From: Strigamia acuminata
Taxonomy: Eukaryota > Arthropoda > Chilopoda > Geophilomorpha > Linotaeniidae
Direction: 5' to 3'
DNA: 60,000 nucleotides
Assembly: GCA_949358305.1 (NCBI GenBank)
Contig: OX442324.1
Coordinates: 6,455,575 to 6,515,574, forward strand
Shown here one piece after another: positions 13,180 to 24,996 of the stretch. The translations under genes and the position numbers were made by a program. The notes under the pieces were generated by a model that saw only the letters and a program-made list of their open reading frames with translations, was not told where the DNA came from and did not search any database. Every line of letters starts with the position of its first letter. Positions within the stretch are counted from its first letter, which is position 1.

Positions 13180-14503
13180 ATGGAGAAAATTGAATCTCAG
13201 GTACAACTCCTGCTTCGTGGAGAAGTAGCGGCTGACGAACCGATACAGTGTGATTTCAGTTTGGCCACTCAAAATGATTTTGCAGGTAAAATTCGCACTT
13301 TGAAACATGACATTCCATTCTTGACCTCGCATCCTTATTTTCGAGCGCAGTTTCTAAAGGTGTGGCGCCAGTTGTCACCGACCAATTTCGTCCAGTTCTG
13401 ATGAACAATGTAACGTACATCGTGTGCGTTGTTATAATTAACGACGATGACGAAGTTTTAATGGTTCAAGAAGCGAAAAGCTCGTATGCTGGAACATGGT
13501 ATCTTCCTGCAGGTCGAATGGAACCGGGGGAAACCATAGAGGTGATTGACACTTGAGAAATGTAGTTCTCGTTGTTGTTGTTGTTGTTATTATTATTATT
13601 TTTTGATACGCAGGAAGCTGCTGAGAGAGAAGTTTTAGAAGAAACGGGACTGCAATTCCGTGCGAGTTCTCTTTTAATCGTCGAATGTGCTCACGGTTCG
13701 TGGGTGCGGTTCGTTTTAATGGGGGATGCCACTGGTCGGTGATAAACGATAATGAGAAAATACAATTTTATTAATGCTGCGTATATTTTAGGTGGAAAAT
13801 TAAAGACGCCAGCCGAAGCTGATGCCGAATCGTTGCAAGCAATGTGGGTAGCGAACGTACCCGGCAAAACTCTGCGTAGTAACGATATTCTGCCGCTCAT
13901 CGATCACGGTTTTGTGTACAAGCGGACCCGGGAAATATCACCTTGGCACGGGCCTTTTCTACCCGTTCTTTATCCCCATTCCAGACAATATTTGCGCACC
14001 GTTATCATCGTGCGGAAAAGAGTGAAGTTGGTTATTTCTGTTTTAGTTTCACTTTACAAAAAAAAATGATTATTATTTTTTTTTTAGCAATAATGTGCAT
14101 GTGTTGGTGTCCGAAAAACCCAGTCCCCATTTGCCTATTTGCGAGCTAAGTCCTGCCCACAGCATTTATTCGACACTTAAAAGATTTATGCAAAATACTT
14201 TTCCCGTGGCGCTTCCGCCGCACAAGCCTCATGGTAAAGTTAATTCGGTGATTTGTATAAGTTTTATTGATTTTTTTAAATTAATTTATTTTTAAAGGGG
14301 TTTTGGCGTTGGAACATTGCGGTAAACCGACTGCAGAGAACGATGGTTTTTGTTTAACGTTGTTGATATCTGTGCGCCAGGCGCTGGAAGATGTTCGATT
14401 AATTGATGGGTTCACTTGGCTCGAAGTGAATGAAGCTATTGGTTCAAGTTTATTGCAACGAATGGATAAAAACATGACAGTAATGCTACATGTTCTTCGC
14501 TAA
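13180..14503 (+). CDS. NUDT18: Nudix hydrolase, NUDT18 (MTH3) type
   Basis: Predicted 8-oxo-(d)GDP-type nucleotide pool sanitiser, about 331 residues. Six exons: 13180-13285, 13360-13541, 13614-13734, 13792-14026, 14088-14233 and 14298-14503. The Nudix box is complete across exons 2-3: G-x5-E-x7-REVLEETGL, seen as [10 protein letters not shown] then [13 protein letters not shown], preceded by TWYLPA. Downstream [18 protein letters not shown] and [11 protein letters not shown] match NUDT18 and not MTH1. The length and the weakly conserved C-terminal half also agree with NUDT18. All metal-binding glutamates of the box are present, so activity is expected. The start is the ATG that keeps exon 1 open just upstream of the conserved region. 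Confidence 0.9.
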
Positions 14504-15380
14504 ATGTACAGCAATAATAAATGTAAAAAAAAAGATTAATTTGCTCTGTGGAATCCTTTACTCGCTTTAATTTTGATTTTGTATTTCTTCCTCCTTTTTT
14601 TCAACATTGGCGGTGTTTATTAAACTTTTCTTGTATAATAAAGCATCTTTTCATACTTTCATTGCTGAATAAAATTAAAGAAATACCATAAACAAACACA
14701 AAATATACATTTCACAATTAATATTCACATTAATTATTTTTTCGTCAAGAGATTTATTTCATAATTTAAAATATCGGTCTAAAATTGCAAAATTAATCAC
14801 TAAAAAACATCACAATAATTTTTGTCAAATTATTTACTGAAAAAGAGAGAAGTTAAAAAAATCAAACACTAAATTTGAATTATTCGTGCACAAACAATCC
14901 CACAGTTGAATTTCGCGGGTAAACGAAGTTCCTATTCCGGGCGAGAGCAAGATTGGAACTAACGCCTGGTGACAGGGGACTCCTCAGCCAGGAGTGACTA
15001 ATGCTGTTTCTTGGTTTTTTTGCGTGTTCTTGGGTTTTTTTTTTTCCTTTTCCCTGCGAACCTTACCTTAACTAATTTTTTTAATGTGATGGGGAATTGG
15101 GCACTTATTTAGTCGTCGTATGGTTAGCATGCCTTAGTCATTCCTGGTTTGTGTCTGTAATTTCATTGGTCGGCGCTTCCTACCGCCAGGCGCTTCTAAG
15201 ATCGTGAGATTTGTATGCAAACCTATTTCATCCTACTTCGGACTTCAGGTTTTCTTTAATTGTGCTATCGATTGAACATCCAATTAAATGTATCTACCAT
15301 TCATTATTTTCAATTGATGACTGAGGAACATATATAAAACACGAATCAGCACCATCATCAGTTCATTTCTCCATAACGCC
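14504..15380. other. Intergenic, NUDT18 to MRPL14
   Basis: No coding exon found. NUDT18 polyadenylation signal AATAAA near 14516. A GC-richer block at about 14890-15060 contains two small adjacent hairpins (CCTGGTGACAGG at 14966-14977 and ACTCCTCAGCCAGGAGT at 14981-14997) followed by T runs; I could not match it to a known RNA. The right end is the MRPL14 promoter. Confidence 0.4.
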
Positions 15381-15886
15381 ATGTTTCCAGTAAAAAGGCT
15401 TATGGTTTCGCAATCAAATGCTCGATTTATTTCGTAAGTATTTTATACTACATCTACTAATAAAAAATCAAATTCATTTAATTTATTTCGACGTCTTGTT
15501 TCAGATTGTTTCCAGCCAGTTTGCAAATCTCGAAATTAACCCGTTTAAACGTAGTGGACAACACCGAAATTGGCAAACAAGCCAAAGCTGATGGCAAGCC
15601 AGCTCGATGCATACATGTGTACAGTCCCAAAGGCGACGGCAGAGGAAACGGAACATTGGGCGACAAAATACTTGTCGCCATTAAAGGACAGAAAATTAAA
15701 GCCGTAATTGTAGGAGTGAAACAGAAACAAGCCCCTCTAGTACCTAGATTCGACAGCAATAATATTGTCCTTATCGATGAAACTGGATCTCCATTAGGAA
15801 CACGAATAACTGCACCGATTCCCTCGTTTTTAAGGAAACGACCCGATTACAATAAACTGATAGCAATAGCAACGACGTTCGTGTGA
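15381..15886 (+). CDS. MRPL14: Mitochondrial ribosomal protein L14 (uL14m)
   Basis: Protein of the mitochondrial large ribosomal subunit, about 144 residues. Two exons, 15381-15433 and 15505-15886, joined in frame (I-S at the junction). The N-terminus is a short basic, Ser/Phe-containing presequence (MFPVKRLMVSQSNARF). The L14 fold follows: LTRLNVVDNTEIGKQAKADG, CIHVYSPKGDGRG, LGDKILVAIKGQKIKAVIVG, and FDSNNIVLIDETGSPLGTRI. Length and presequence agree with the mitochondrial rather than the cytosolic (uL14/RPL23) protein. Compact and intact. Confidence 0.93.
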
Positions 15887-16297
15887 GGAGGTGGCGAACA
15901 CCGACGCAACAAGTTGATAATTCGATTTATAAAAATCAATAATGTAATTTTAACCCATGCTGTAATAAAGGTTGTTTACAATTTTATTTGGCCTTCTGAT
16001 TGAGATTACAGAGTTTATTTGCGATAAATGCATGTTGCAAATAACGTTTGAATCCAACATGCAGCGATAATGTTGTAATGAGCAGTTGCTCCGGTAACAT
16101 TGAAAAAGAATTTTTTTTTTAGTTGTATGTTTTGTTGCTCGGTAACAAGTGTCACAACATTTGTAAACATGTTCGTTATAAGTTAGCAGACTTCGCGCAG
16201 GGAAACAACACATTTAGACATTTTAATTTCAATTCTTTCGGAAGAGAATATTCTTTGCATTATTGTTGTTAGAGTTTAGTTTCCAGCTCGGTTCATC
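15887..16297. other. Intergenic, MRPL14 3' flank and next promoter
   Basis: An AATAAA at about 15964 probably ends the MRPL14 transcript. Nothing else recognisable; AT-rich, with a T run near 16112. Confidence 0.35.
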
Positions 16298-17439
16298 ATG
16301 TTTCGTACTCTGCTCGACGTGTCATTTATTTGTTTGTTAATTCAATCACTAAGCGCTGACGACGCAAAAAGTAAAAACAAAATAGATTTAAGAAATAATA
16401 TTAAGAAATATTTATTCTTAGCTGCTGCATTGGAAAGTGGGTTACCGAGTAACGATCACCCGTACGACGAACATCCAGCTGGTAAATACATCAAATTATT
16501 TTTTTATCACTTCAATAATTTATTAAAAATCAATTTTTCGTCAGAAAATGAAATGTCGGACCAAATTGAAAAAACATCCGATGATGAAAAGGATGATCTA
16601 GAAATGAGAAGACAGTTTTCAGAATACGACGATCCGGTTATTGCTGGTAAATAAAGAAAAATCGAAAGATACTTGATAATTAAAGTTAAAAATGGTCAAT
16701 AAAAATTTGAATGAAGAATACCTGGCTAATCGCTATCCACGAATGGGGGGCAAGGCTAGACGAATGAAGCGCTATTTGCCTTTTGCTAATGATGATTTAG
16801 GCAATTTCCTACGTTTCTCGCCCGACGAAAATCTTAGAGACGTGCGTAAACTAAATTGATAAAAACCAGATTTGTGAAGAGACTTGAAAATTTTCATTTT
16901 TGGTCACAGTATCTCCGTGATCAACCATCTTTGGAAGAAAACGATGACCTAACTGAGTCTATTGAATCGACAGGTGAAGACAAAGATTTTTTAAACCTGC
17001 ATACTGACCAGGACACCGACTACAGGCATGTTTCATTTCTGAAATGAAAATAAAAATGAATTTTTATATATTTTCTTAAATTTAAAATGTTTTATCAACA
17101 GGAGTTTGGATGATCAATTGAAGAGGAGTGTTCATCCTGGAATGCGTCGTCTTCATCAATATTACGAAGATGACGACATCGATGAGGATGAGGAAATAGA
17201 TGAGGAAAAATTATTCGCCAATCAGTTCCCGTCTCTTGAAGAGATGAAAGCCAAAGGTCGTTTCGATATGGACGAACTTTATCAGAAACTTGCCCAACAG
17301 TGAGCAATAATTAAAAAAAAATTTCTTCGTGTTGATACATTTCTCGTCAAATTTATTTATTTTTAGCAAACCAGGAGTTGCCCGACCAAAGGGTGTTCGA
17401 TCCCACGGACATGGACACGGACACGGTGTCCGACCCTAA
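16298..17439 (+). CDS. Secreted acidic protein, candidate prohormone (unrecognised)
   Basis: Not recognised as a known family. About 265 residues in six exons: 16298-16481, 16545-16646, 16717-16841, 16910-17025, 17102-17299 and 17367-17439. Intron 4 needs a GC donor (CAG|GCATGT at 17023-17029) to keep frame. A signal peptide is clear (LLDVSFICLLIQSLSA). The rest is strongly acidic with Glu/Asp runs (EDDDIDEDEEIDEEK) and several paired-basic sites: NIKK/YLF, EMRR/QFSEY, GKARR, MKR/YLPF, LKR/SVHPGMRR/LHQYY. A stretch NRYPRMGGKARR places Gly-Gly-Lys before basic residues, as in amidated peptides. The C-terminus is SHGHGHGHGVRP. No cysteines are seen outside the signal peptide. Small size, signal peptide, acidic spacers and dibasic sites suggest a neuropeptide or granin-like precursor; an acidic matrix or mineral-binding protein is the alternative. 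Function is inference only. Confidence 0.6.
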
Positions 17440-18070
17440 AAAAAAATTACATTATTTCATCACTTTATTTAATATTACGAAATAATTTTTTGCACTTGGG
17501 GTAATTTTTAAATTGTATCTGAATTAAATAAAACTCGATTCAATCGTATAGATAGATGGGTATTATAATTTGAGTAAAATAAATTAGAAATGCGCAAGCG
17601 CCGTTATAATTTTTACTTTCGTGATTCGCCGCGAGGTTGCATTACTAATGGCGCTGATTTTTAGTTAATGGCGTTGGTAAGTTACTTTTCAACTAAATAT
17701 TATCCGTTAATAAGGTCGTAAGTTCACCGTTGGAATCACAATTACGCAGATCTTTTGATAAACACGTAGGTAGCTAGTTGTCATGTTTAAAGAGTCAAAA
17801 GGCTGACATCTAAACGATAACAAAGTAACAAAAGAACTTGGCGCGATTAGGCTTAACTCTCTTTCTGTTGTTTGTTATGTTTACCGTCTTTATTTCGTTC
17901 ATTTTCAATCATATTTGTAGTGTCAGTTTGCTAAATTAATTCAGATCTTAATCTAGCAAATTGATACGGGATACTTTTTCCTTTTAGAGTAAATGCACAG
18001 TTGTTTAAGCATATTTTATTCGCATATTTTATTCACAAAATTTAATCTAACAGATTTAAGTTCAGACAGC
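17440..18070. other. Intergenic, promoter of the charged nuclease-like gene
   Basis: AATAAA near 17526 likely ends the upstream transcript. The remainder is AT-rich with no supported exon; the last part should be the promoter and 5' UTR of the gene starting at 18071. Confidence 0.35.
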
Positions 18071-21000
18071 ATGCCTCGACCTACGAGATCCAAATTAAGG
18101 GGAAAACAACCCGCTTCTGCAACTACCAAAAAGGTTATTTCCATTTTTTACAACATGACCCATTTAACTTTAACGGTTAATTTGAATCAATAGGAAGCCG
18201 AAACTAAGAAACCCGTCGTGGAAAATGTCATTTCAACAAGGTAAACACTTTTAAGTGAAAGACATTTTGTTGAATTAGGTTTTAAAAACACGAATTTAGG
18301 AAACGATCTGCCGCGGCGCCGCTGACCCCGGTTACTCCCGCTAAAACTAGAAAGAAGGGAAAAAATGCAAAATCTCCTGTAAAAAAACAACCTGCAAGTG
18401 CCTCCAATCAAACTTCTCCCAAAAAGTAAGTGTCAATTAAGTTAAAACAAAAAAAAAATATTTGTCGATTTTTATTTAGTATAATTTAATTTAATGTGTG
18501 TTTTTGTAAAAAAAAACAGGAAGAAGAACGAGCCAGTTGAAGAGAAAGTAGAGGGTCTAGGAGAAACATCACGCTCTACTAGAAGCAGATTAAGTACTAG
18601 AACATTAAAAAAGGTACCAGTTGCACCAACTCCGACACCACCGATAAAAAATATACGAACGAGATCGATGCTGAGAAAACGAACTGAGTCGCCGAAAAAG
18701 AATATGACGACGGCAGCGAGCACGGTACTGCGAACCAACAACTCAAACAAGGTGGCTAAAAAAAAGGAAACTGAGACCGAATCGCCGCCTAGGAACAAGA
18801 AAAGCGCCCCAAAAAAATCCAAGACATCCACAAAACCTCAATCAAAAGTTAAAACAAAGGCCAAGAAAGTAGTCGTAAAGAAGACACCTCCGCCGAAAGC
18901 AAAAGCAAAAGCCACAGCGAAAACAAACACGCGGAAATCGACATCTCAAAAAGCGACGGAACCCGTCGAAAAGATCGAAGTACAAGTACAACAACGGAGG
19001 TAAGAATTTCATGTTTTTTTCTTTTTCTTTATATTTTTAAAAAACGGAAAAAAATGAAGATTTAAACGGGATTGAAGTGGTTTTGAAACAAGTTAACTTT
19101 TCAAAAAAAATAAACACAATACAATAGAAGGGGATAAAATAGGTTGAATTTTCACTCACCAGGGGCAGGCGTAGCACACAAAGGTCAGAGGTAGCAAAGA
19201 CACCGCTTGAAAAGAAATCAGTCAGACCGGCAATCACTCGTCCACGGAGAAGGATGCACAAAAGTGCGGAGGACGATAAAAAGGAAGAAGAAACTCAGAT
19301 GGAGAAAACCGAGTCCGAAAGCGAATCGGTGGAAGAAACCAAGCCGAAGGATGAAACGGATGTGTCTACCACCACCGAATCAAAGATCGACGACCCTCAG
19401 GAGCAGACAAAGGCTGATCATCGCAAGGAACAAACAGAAATGGTACCCCTACTTTTTCATTGTACTCTTAATTCGCTCATTTAGCCAGTTACTCGTTTTT
19501 CCGTGACTGTTTAACGGATTGATCGAGATTTGATGTTTGTAGAGAGAGAGAGAGAAAAAAAGATTTTTTTGTTAGGGTTTTGAATTAATTTTTTTGTGTG
19601 GAAATTGTTTTTAGGAAGGTGTAGAGACGGACGAAGCTGCTGGGAAGGGGAAGCGAAAGCTGGATGGCGAAGAAAAAGAAGAAAACGGTATTAAAAAAGC
19701 GAAGGTAGATGAAACCGACAAAGAAGCCAGTTTGAAAGAGGACGGAGAAATGGATCTGGACAAGGAGGGGAAGGCGAATGATGAAAAAGAAGCAGAAACA
19801 GGGGAGACGGAGAAGGCTGCTAATGAAAAGTCGAGTCCTCCAGTCGTGGAGGAAGCGAAGGAAAAGGACGAGGTGAAGATGGACGTCGACGAGAAGGTGG
19901 AGGAGAAGAAGGAGGAGGAGGCGAAGGAAGAGAAGGTGGAGGAGAAGACGAAGCCGATGGAGATCGAAGCGGTGGAAAAGAAGGAAGAGACTGAGAAGGA
20001 AGAAAAAAAGAGCGACGAAGCTGAAAAGGCGAAGGAAGAGACTGAGAAGGACGCGGTCGAGCCGACCACGAACCAAAATAACTGCCAAACTGTGACTGAG
20101 ACGCCACCGGAGAAGCTGTTGGCCGCTGAAGACGCAACGACAGAGGATGAAACGCCGGTTGAAAATTCCACTCCGACCACGAACGGCGTTATTTACGAGA
20201 CGAAGGAAACTCCCGTCATGATTGGCCGCAGAAAATTTGTGAAGAATGCTCGTTTGGAGGACAAGAAGGACGGGGATGCGACCAAACACAAATTTTCCGT
20301 AGCGACGTACAACCTGCAGGACGTAGCAGAGGACAAAGCCAAGCAAGACATTGAGGAGTTGGAAGCGGACATTGTATGCTTTCAACAAGTAGGATCGGAC
20401 TATTACACGAATAAGTTGCAGCCCAACCTGAAGAGTCTCGGCTACGTCGGGTTCCACCACGAAGGCACTAACGAACAGAAAGGGCTGGCTATGTTTTGTA
20501 AAACTGCCACCTTCGAATTTGTCGACAAAAAGGAATGTGACTTGTCTCAATTAGTGAAAAAGGTAAAGAAAGAAATTGAAAATTGTATAACGGTTGCTAA
20601 TATTGGTGTTTTTATTGGTGTTTAGGACATAGAGGAAAAGAATCTAGACGAGAAATCGAAAGAAAGTCTTCAATCGTTCCTCAATAAATCGTCTTCGTCC
20701 GCACTTTACATTAAATTGAAGTCCGTCAGTTCTCAAAAGACTATGAGCGTGTGTAATACCAGCTTGACGCCATCCGATCAGGGCATGCATACTTTACAGG
20801 TAATTGAACATGGAAAAAAGTAATTTGAAAACAAAGCATTATATTTATTTTTTTGCTTTCAGTTGGCCGTTTTCGTTCGAGAACTTATTAGTCAATCGGA
20901 GGGTCAATCGGCAAATCCGCACTTGCTCTGTGGCACTTTGAATTTGGAAGAAGGCCAACCCGGATTCCAAGTTCTCAAAGACGGATATTTAGACGACAAA

Positions 21001-21429
21001 AGTATTACTTCATTACAAGATTGCAAAAATGTTCCCTCCCCAGGGAAAACTGTAAGTTGATCAAGCCGAACATTAGAAAATAGAAAGTGAAGGATTTTGA
21101 AAATGATTTTTATTTTTATTTATTTTTGAACAGGAGGATAGCGCTTTAGTCGATCTGCTTTGGAAATGTTTTCAGCATTCATCATCTGGTTTAACGAGCT
21201 CCTACAACGTCTTATCGGTAAAGAAATGTTGATTGTAATGTACTCTACGTTGTGATTAATTGAAATTTGTACGTTGCAGAAAGATAATGCTTCACTGAAA
21301 AATAAAAACTCGGTCTGGCACAGCAGCGACAGTTTGCGCGTGATGGGCGTGCTGGATTTGGAAGTGGAGGGAAATAAGGAAACGAGTGATGATGCTATTC
21401 CCCTGTATGTACAATTCGATTTCAATTGA
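18071..21429 (+). CDS. Charged nuclear protein with degenerate Angel/CCR4-like EEP domain
   Basis: About 846 residues in ten exons: 18071-18133, 18194-18240, 18300-18425, 18520-18999, 19163-19442, 19615-20562, 20626-20799, 20863-21051, 21134-21217 and 21280-21429. Residues 1-330 are Lys/Arg/Ser/Pro-rich with nuclear-localisation-like runs and an RGRR patch. Residues about 340-540 are Glu/Lys-rich, largely KEE-type. From about 557 an endonuclease/exonuclease/phosphatase fold follows: KFSVATYNLQDV, EADIVCFQQVGSDYY, LKSLGYVGFHHEGT, KGLAMFCKTATFEFVDK, LQLAVFVRELIS, LLCGTLNLEEG, SDDAIPLYVQFDFN. The order matches Angel/CCR4/nocturnin, but catalytic positions differ: usual LQE is FQQ, NTH is NTS, GDxN is GTLN and SDH is SDD. 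It is therefore probably a pseudo-nuclease. The charged tail plus EEP layout recalls Drosophila Rrp1, but the C-terminal domain is Angel-like, not ExoIII-like. Confidence 0.78.
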
Positions 21430-22438
21430 ATCGCAGATAAATGAGTCATCATCGAGTTAGAATTTTAAAAAAAATAATAATTATAAAAAAAAAATTTAAA
21501 AAAAATTAAAAAAAAGAGAGAGAGAAAACAAATTTTTCTCCTTTTCTTGCTGCGTTTGATTTATTTAAGCGATTGACTTAAAAGGGGTTGAACTAGTAGG
21601 AATACAATTTGAGAAAGGGATTTTTTTTGTTGATTGACTGACTGACTGACTAGTATGAATGCGACCCAGGACGATATAAGTAATTGTAAGAAAACCCATT
21701 TTAGGTGTTCGTTTTCAGTGTACTGTCGTCATTTCATTTTTTAATTTTAGTTTTTCAATTTGTTCATCTTTTGTATCTTTTAACTCGGTGTTTGGGCTGC
21801 ATGTAATATGGATTGTCATATTTTATATCATAGTTTTAGTGGGATTTTTCTTTTATCTTTTATTTTTATTTTTAATTTTTTAATTGGATTTACTTTAATT
21901 GTACCCAATGAGACTGAACGTTGTTTCGTTGACAATTTTTCTGCACATTTTGTGCTTTATTCGATTTTTAGTGAGCCATGTTTTTATTTTCTAACTTACC
22001 GATTTGTTTTGTCGATTTCATATTTAGCTTAGCTTGAATAATTTCTTTTTCTTTTTAATATGAAACTGATTGGTAATGATGTTGTTAACTAATTTAACTC
22101 AATTTATTACAATTTTTAAGAAACAGCCACAAACATTTTGTCATTGTACATGTAGCTAGTTATTAATAAACATAGTTGTGTAATGGATGATATTTGCTGT
22201 ATTTATAATCTCAATAAAGTCACAGGATTTTTTTTGTAAATCAATTTTCTGTTTTAATATGACGTGGTTGAAAATGGGAGAAAACTTACAAATGTGACGT
22301 CATACTTTTATTTGGTTTCACATGGTCTGCGTGGTAAAAATAGTAAAACGTTTGGAAAATATCGAAATTTTAAAAAAAAAGATTAGATAAATTTCTAGAG
22401 TGATTAAATTTCACAAAAAAAGAGGAATTGGAAAAGTA
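21430..22438. other. Probable long 3' UTR of the charged EEP gene
   Basis: No coding exon. A/T-rich, with a (GACT)n run near 21635-21652 and AATAAA signals at about 22165 and 22212, the latter a likely polyadenylation signal about 780 bp past the stop. Confidence 0.4.
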
Positions 22439-22510
22439 GCCCCCAGTGAGGATCGAACTCACGACCCCTGGTTTACAAGACCAGTGCTCTAACCACTGAG
22501 CTATGGAGGC
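22439..22510 (-). tRNA. tRNA-Thr (UGU)
   Basis: A 72-nt tRNA on the minus strand. Acceptor stem GCCTCCA pairs with TGGGGGC with one G-U. A-box TAGCTCAGTGG and B-box GTTCGATCC are canonical; the anticodon loop reads CTTGTAA, giving anticodon TGT. No intron. CCA is not encoded, as expected for a nuclear eukaryotic gene. Confidence 0.95.
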
Positions 22511-23133
22511 AAGCAGACTATCTGGTCTTAACAATTGCTTTTCTATTCTTCAACGTAAATTTACCTTTAAAATATGAGGTTTTTGCAACATTTTCTGTTT
22601 TTGTCTAAAAAACAGAATGGACGCATAAAACAACCGATTCTATCATTGAAATATGCAAAAACAAACAGATACCATAACTAAATTCGAGTGGTGGTTTTGA
22701 ATTTACAGCCAAATTCAAAATGGCTCCCACACAAGTTAGATTTAGTGAAGCAAAAAACGTGAGTAAAAGCATAAGGAATTTTAATTACCATTTGATTGGA
22801 AAACCAAAAAACTAAACCATACAGACAAATAATCTCAAATTTGTCAAGCTGTAAGCAGAGGTGGATTGCGGTGGGTGGAACCTTATCGCAGCCATTTTCG
22901 GGGTCCTAATTGAATACGTTATTTAAATTTTATTTTACGATTTTATTCCCAATAAGGATATGTTTGGCATGTTTTGTCTAGGTACCTTGAACTAAAACAA
23001 ATTAATCAAACATCCACAAACCATATAAGCACTGGAAGAAATTTTAATATTTCCGATCTGAACTTCCATTTTATTTATTTAAAAAAAAATCTCATACACG
23101 AAATAAAATAGTCAAGCAATTGTTCTAGACTCA
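22511..23133. other. Intergenic, no supported gene
   Basis: AT-rich. One open stretch at 22722-22758 begins with ATG and ends in a good donor (AAC|GTGAGT), but I found no continuing exon. The right end is the Popeye gene 3' UTR. Confidence 0.35.
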
Positions 23134-24996
23134 TTAAGTTAAAGTAGTAACTGTAACGGGCCAAGTTTCTGCTATCGCGGAATAAGATTCTTCTTCTTGG
23201 GAGGAAGAGGAGGAAATCACAGGCTGTGGTTCGACCGTGGTGCAGTTATGGAATTGGTGCTCCCCGCTTGTTTCGTCGGCATCATTTTCGCACAACATTA
23301 AGTGTTCTTTACTGTCGAATACTGGCACATAATTCAGTAAGTTTACTCATTTTTATATGCACACATACAAGCAAAATAAATAACGATTTTTTTATACCGT
23401 ACCTGAATCGGATTCTTCGTCTGGAAGTTTATGTAAGGGTGTAGACGATGATTGGTGTATACTATTACATCTTGTGCCTCCACCACTACGACCACTGGAA
23501 GACCCGTGAGTTGCGAACGATGATGTCACCACACTCGTCACACTGGGAAGCCGAATGTCCAAATGTGAACCTTTATCTGTTATAATCTATAAATCAATTG
23601 ATAAATCACGAATTATAACAGGAATGAATAAAACACGAATTAAATGATTACCTTTTGATTCATAGTATATATTTTAGTAGTGATATCTCTCGCAATAAGT
23701 ATGGACATAATATGCGCTAAATAAGTTTCTTTTGCAAATAAAAACTCCAGCCCTTCCCGCTGCCATATGAGTACTCGACAAGGCATTGATGCCACCACGC
23801 TCACCTGAAACAGTTGAACTTGCTTTAGCAACCGACTGTAAATCATACGGTATCTTATATGTTTACGTTAAATTTTTCTTCGCTTCCCGCATGCGTCGCC
23901 TCGAATTCGGGAGAATCCAAAAACTGTTTCGCCAGTATTGGGTGAAGGAGATTATTATCCGACAAGACATTAGCTCTAAAAATGGAAATAATTACGTAAC
24001 TAAACGTAGAGATTGATAATAGGCGTGTACTAGAAAACCGACAAGTAATTTGTGCAATTGGAATAAAGCCTTGACAATTTTATCGGGAGGAACTAATTTT
24101 ATGTTCGTTGCGTGTTGAAAATAACCCGCTGACCTACCATATTAATAATCGTACCTTGATGCACAGTCACACAAACAATTTTTAATTATAGCACCGACGC
24201 ACAAAATCGATTAAATCAATTTGTTCAGGAATTTCGAGGAAACAAAATGCGGGCCAAGAGAGCAGAGTAATAAAATGTGTACCTTCCAGTGACAAGTATA
24301 GCCAGTCTGTCGGTTCGAGTCATATTTTGAGTAGCGTAGGCTTCTCCTGCTGGCATCGTCACCAATTGAGCTTGATCATTACTGACCAACTTTTTGAATA
24401 ATAGACGGGAAACCTATATTTTGTATAAAAAAAAAAAAAAAAAAAATATTAGTTTTAATTTAAAACAGGTTTATTTTAACAATTTTGTGCTTACTCGCAT
24501 TGGTTGAAAAAGTGAAGCGTAAATTTGTTCCAGTTCTGCGGGAAATCGCACTGGTCTCATTCCATACAGAATATGGAACACTTGTCCGATGTTAATTAAC
24601 ATAAAACAAAAATTCCACGAGAAAACATCGGGCGAGCAAACGATATTCCAAGCCCACGTTGATATTAAAAGAAAACCTAAAATAGGAAATGAGAAATCGA
24701 CCGCGGTCAATTATTTTAATTACGTTATGAAAGACAGAGGTGTGGTCACGTGTAAAAACACTTGACACCTCATTTTTAATGGGGAATTGTTAATTAATGT
24801 CGCATTAAATTATCGACTTACCTAGAACGAGTATACCGTGAAGAACTATTAATCCACAATTGTCATTTCGAGCAAAGAACGCAACGCAACAGCACGTGTG
24901 AGCCAACTGTATGAGAAAATGCTGCGGTTCTCTCCATTGAGTACACAACCACCAAAAACCAGAGGCATTGAAAGATTGAAAATCTAGATTCGACAT
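23134..24996 (-). CDS. Popeye domain-containing protein (BVES/POPDC family)
   Basis: Membrane protein with a cytoplasmic cAMP-binding Popeye domain, about 373 residues. Seven exons on the minus strand: 24996-24822, 24676-24495, 24413-24283, 23975-23867, 23804-23652, 23586-23403 and 23321-23134. The N-terminal third is hydrophobic with membrane segments around HTCCCVAFFA, GLIVLHGILVLGF and FCFMLINIGQVFHILY. The family signature RPVRFPAELEQIYASLFQPMRVS follows, then LFKKLVSNDQAQ, PAGEAYATQN and RLAILVTGR. The phosphate-binding region is FLDSPEFEA followed by KFNVSVVA, corresponding to DSPEW and FQVT in vertebrate proteins. The tail is Ser-rich and presumably disordered. Family known for control of K2P channels and cardiac/skeletal muscle excitability; a muscle role here is inference. 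Confidence 0.92.

Noticed and set aside
19585-20550. Long minus-strand open frames opposite the KE-rich region of the EEP gene
   Set aside because: They are Phe/Leu/Ser-rich mirror images of the GAA/AAG/GAG-rich sense strand, a known artefact of charged low-complexity coding sequence.
22722-22758. ATG-led open stretch ending in a good GT donor (MAPTQVRFSEAKN)
   Set aside because: No continuing exon in a matching phase was found on either side, so it is too short to support as a gene.
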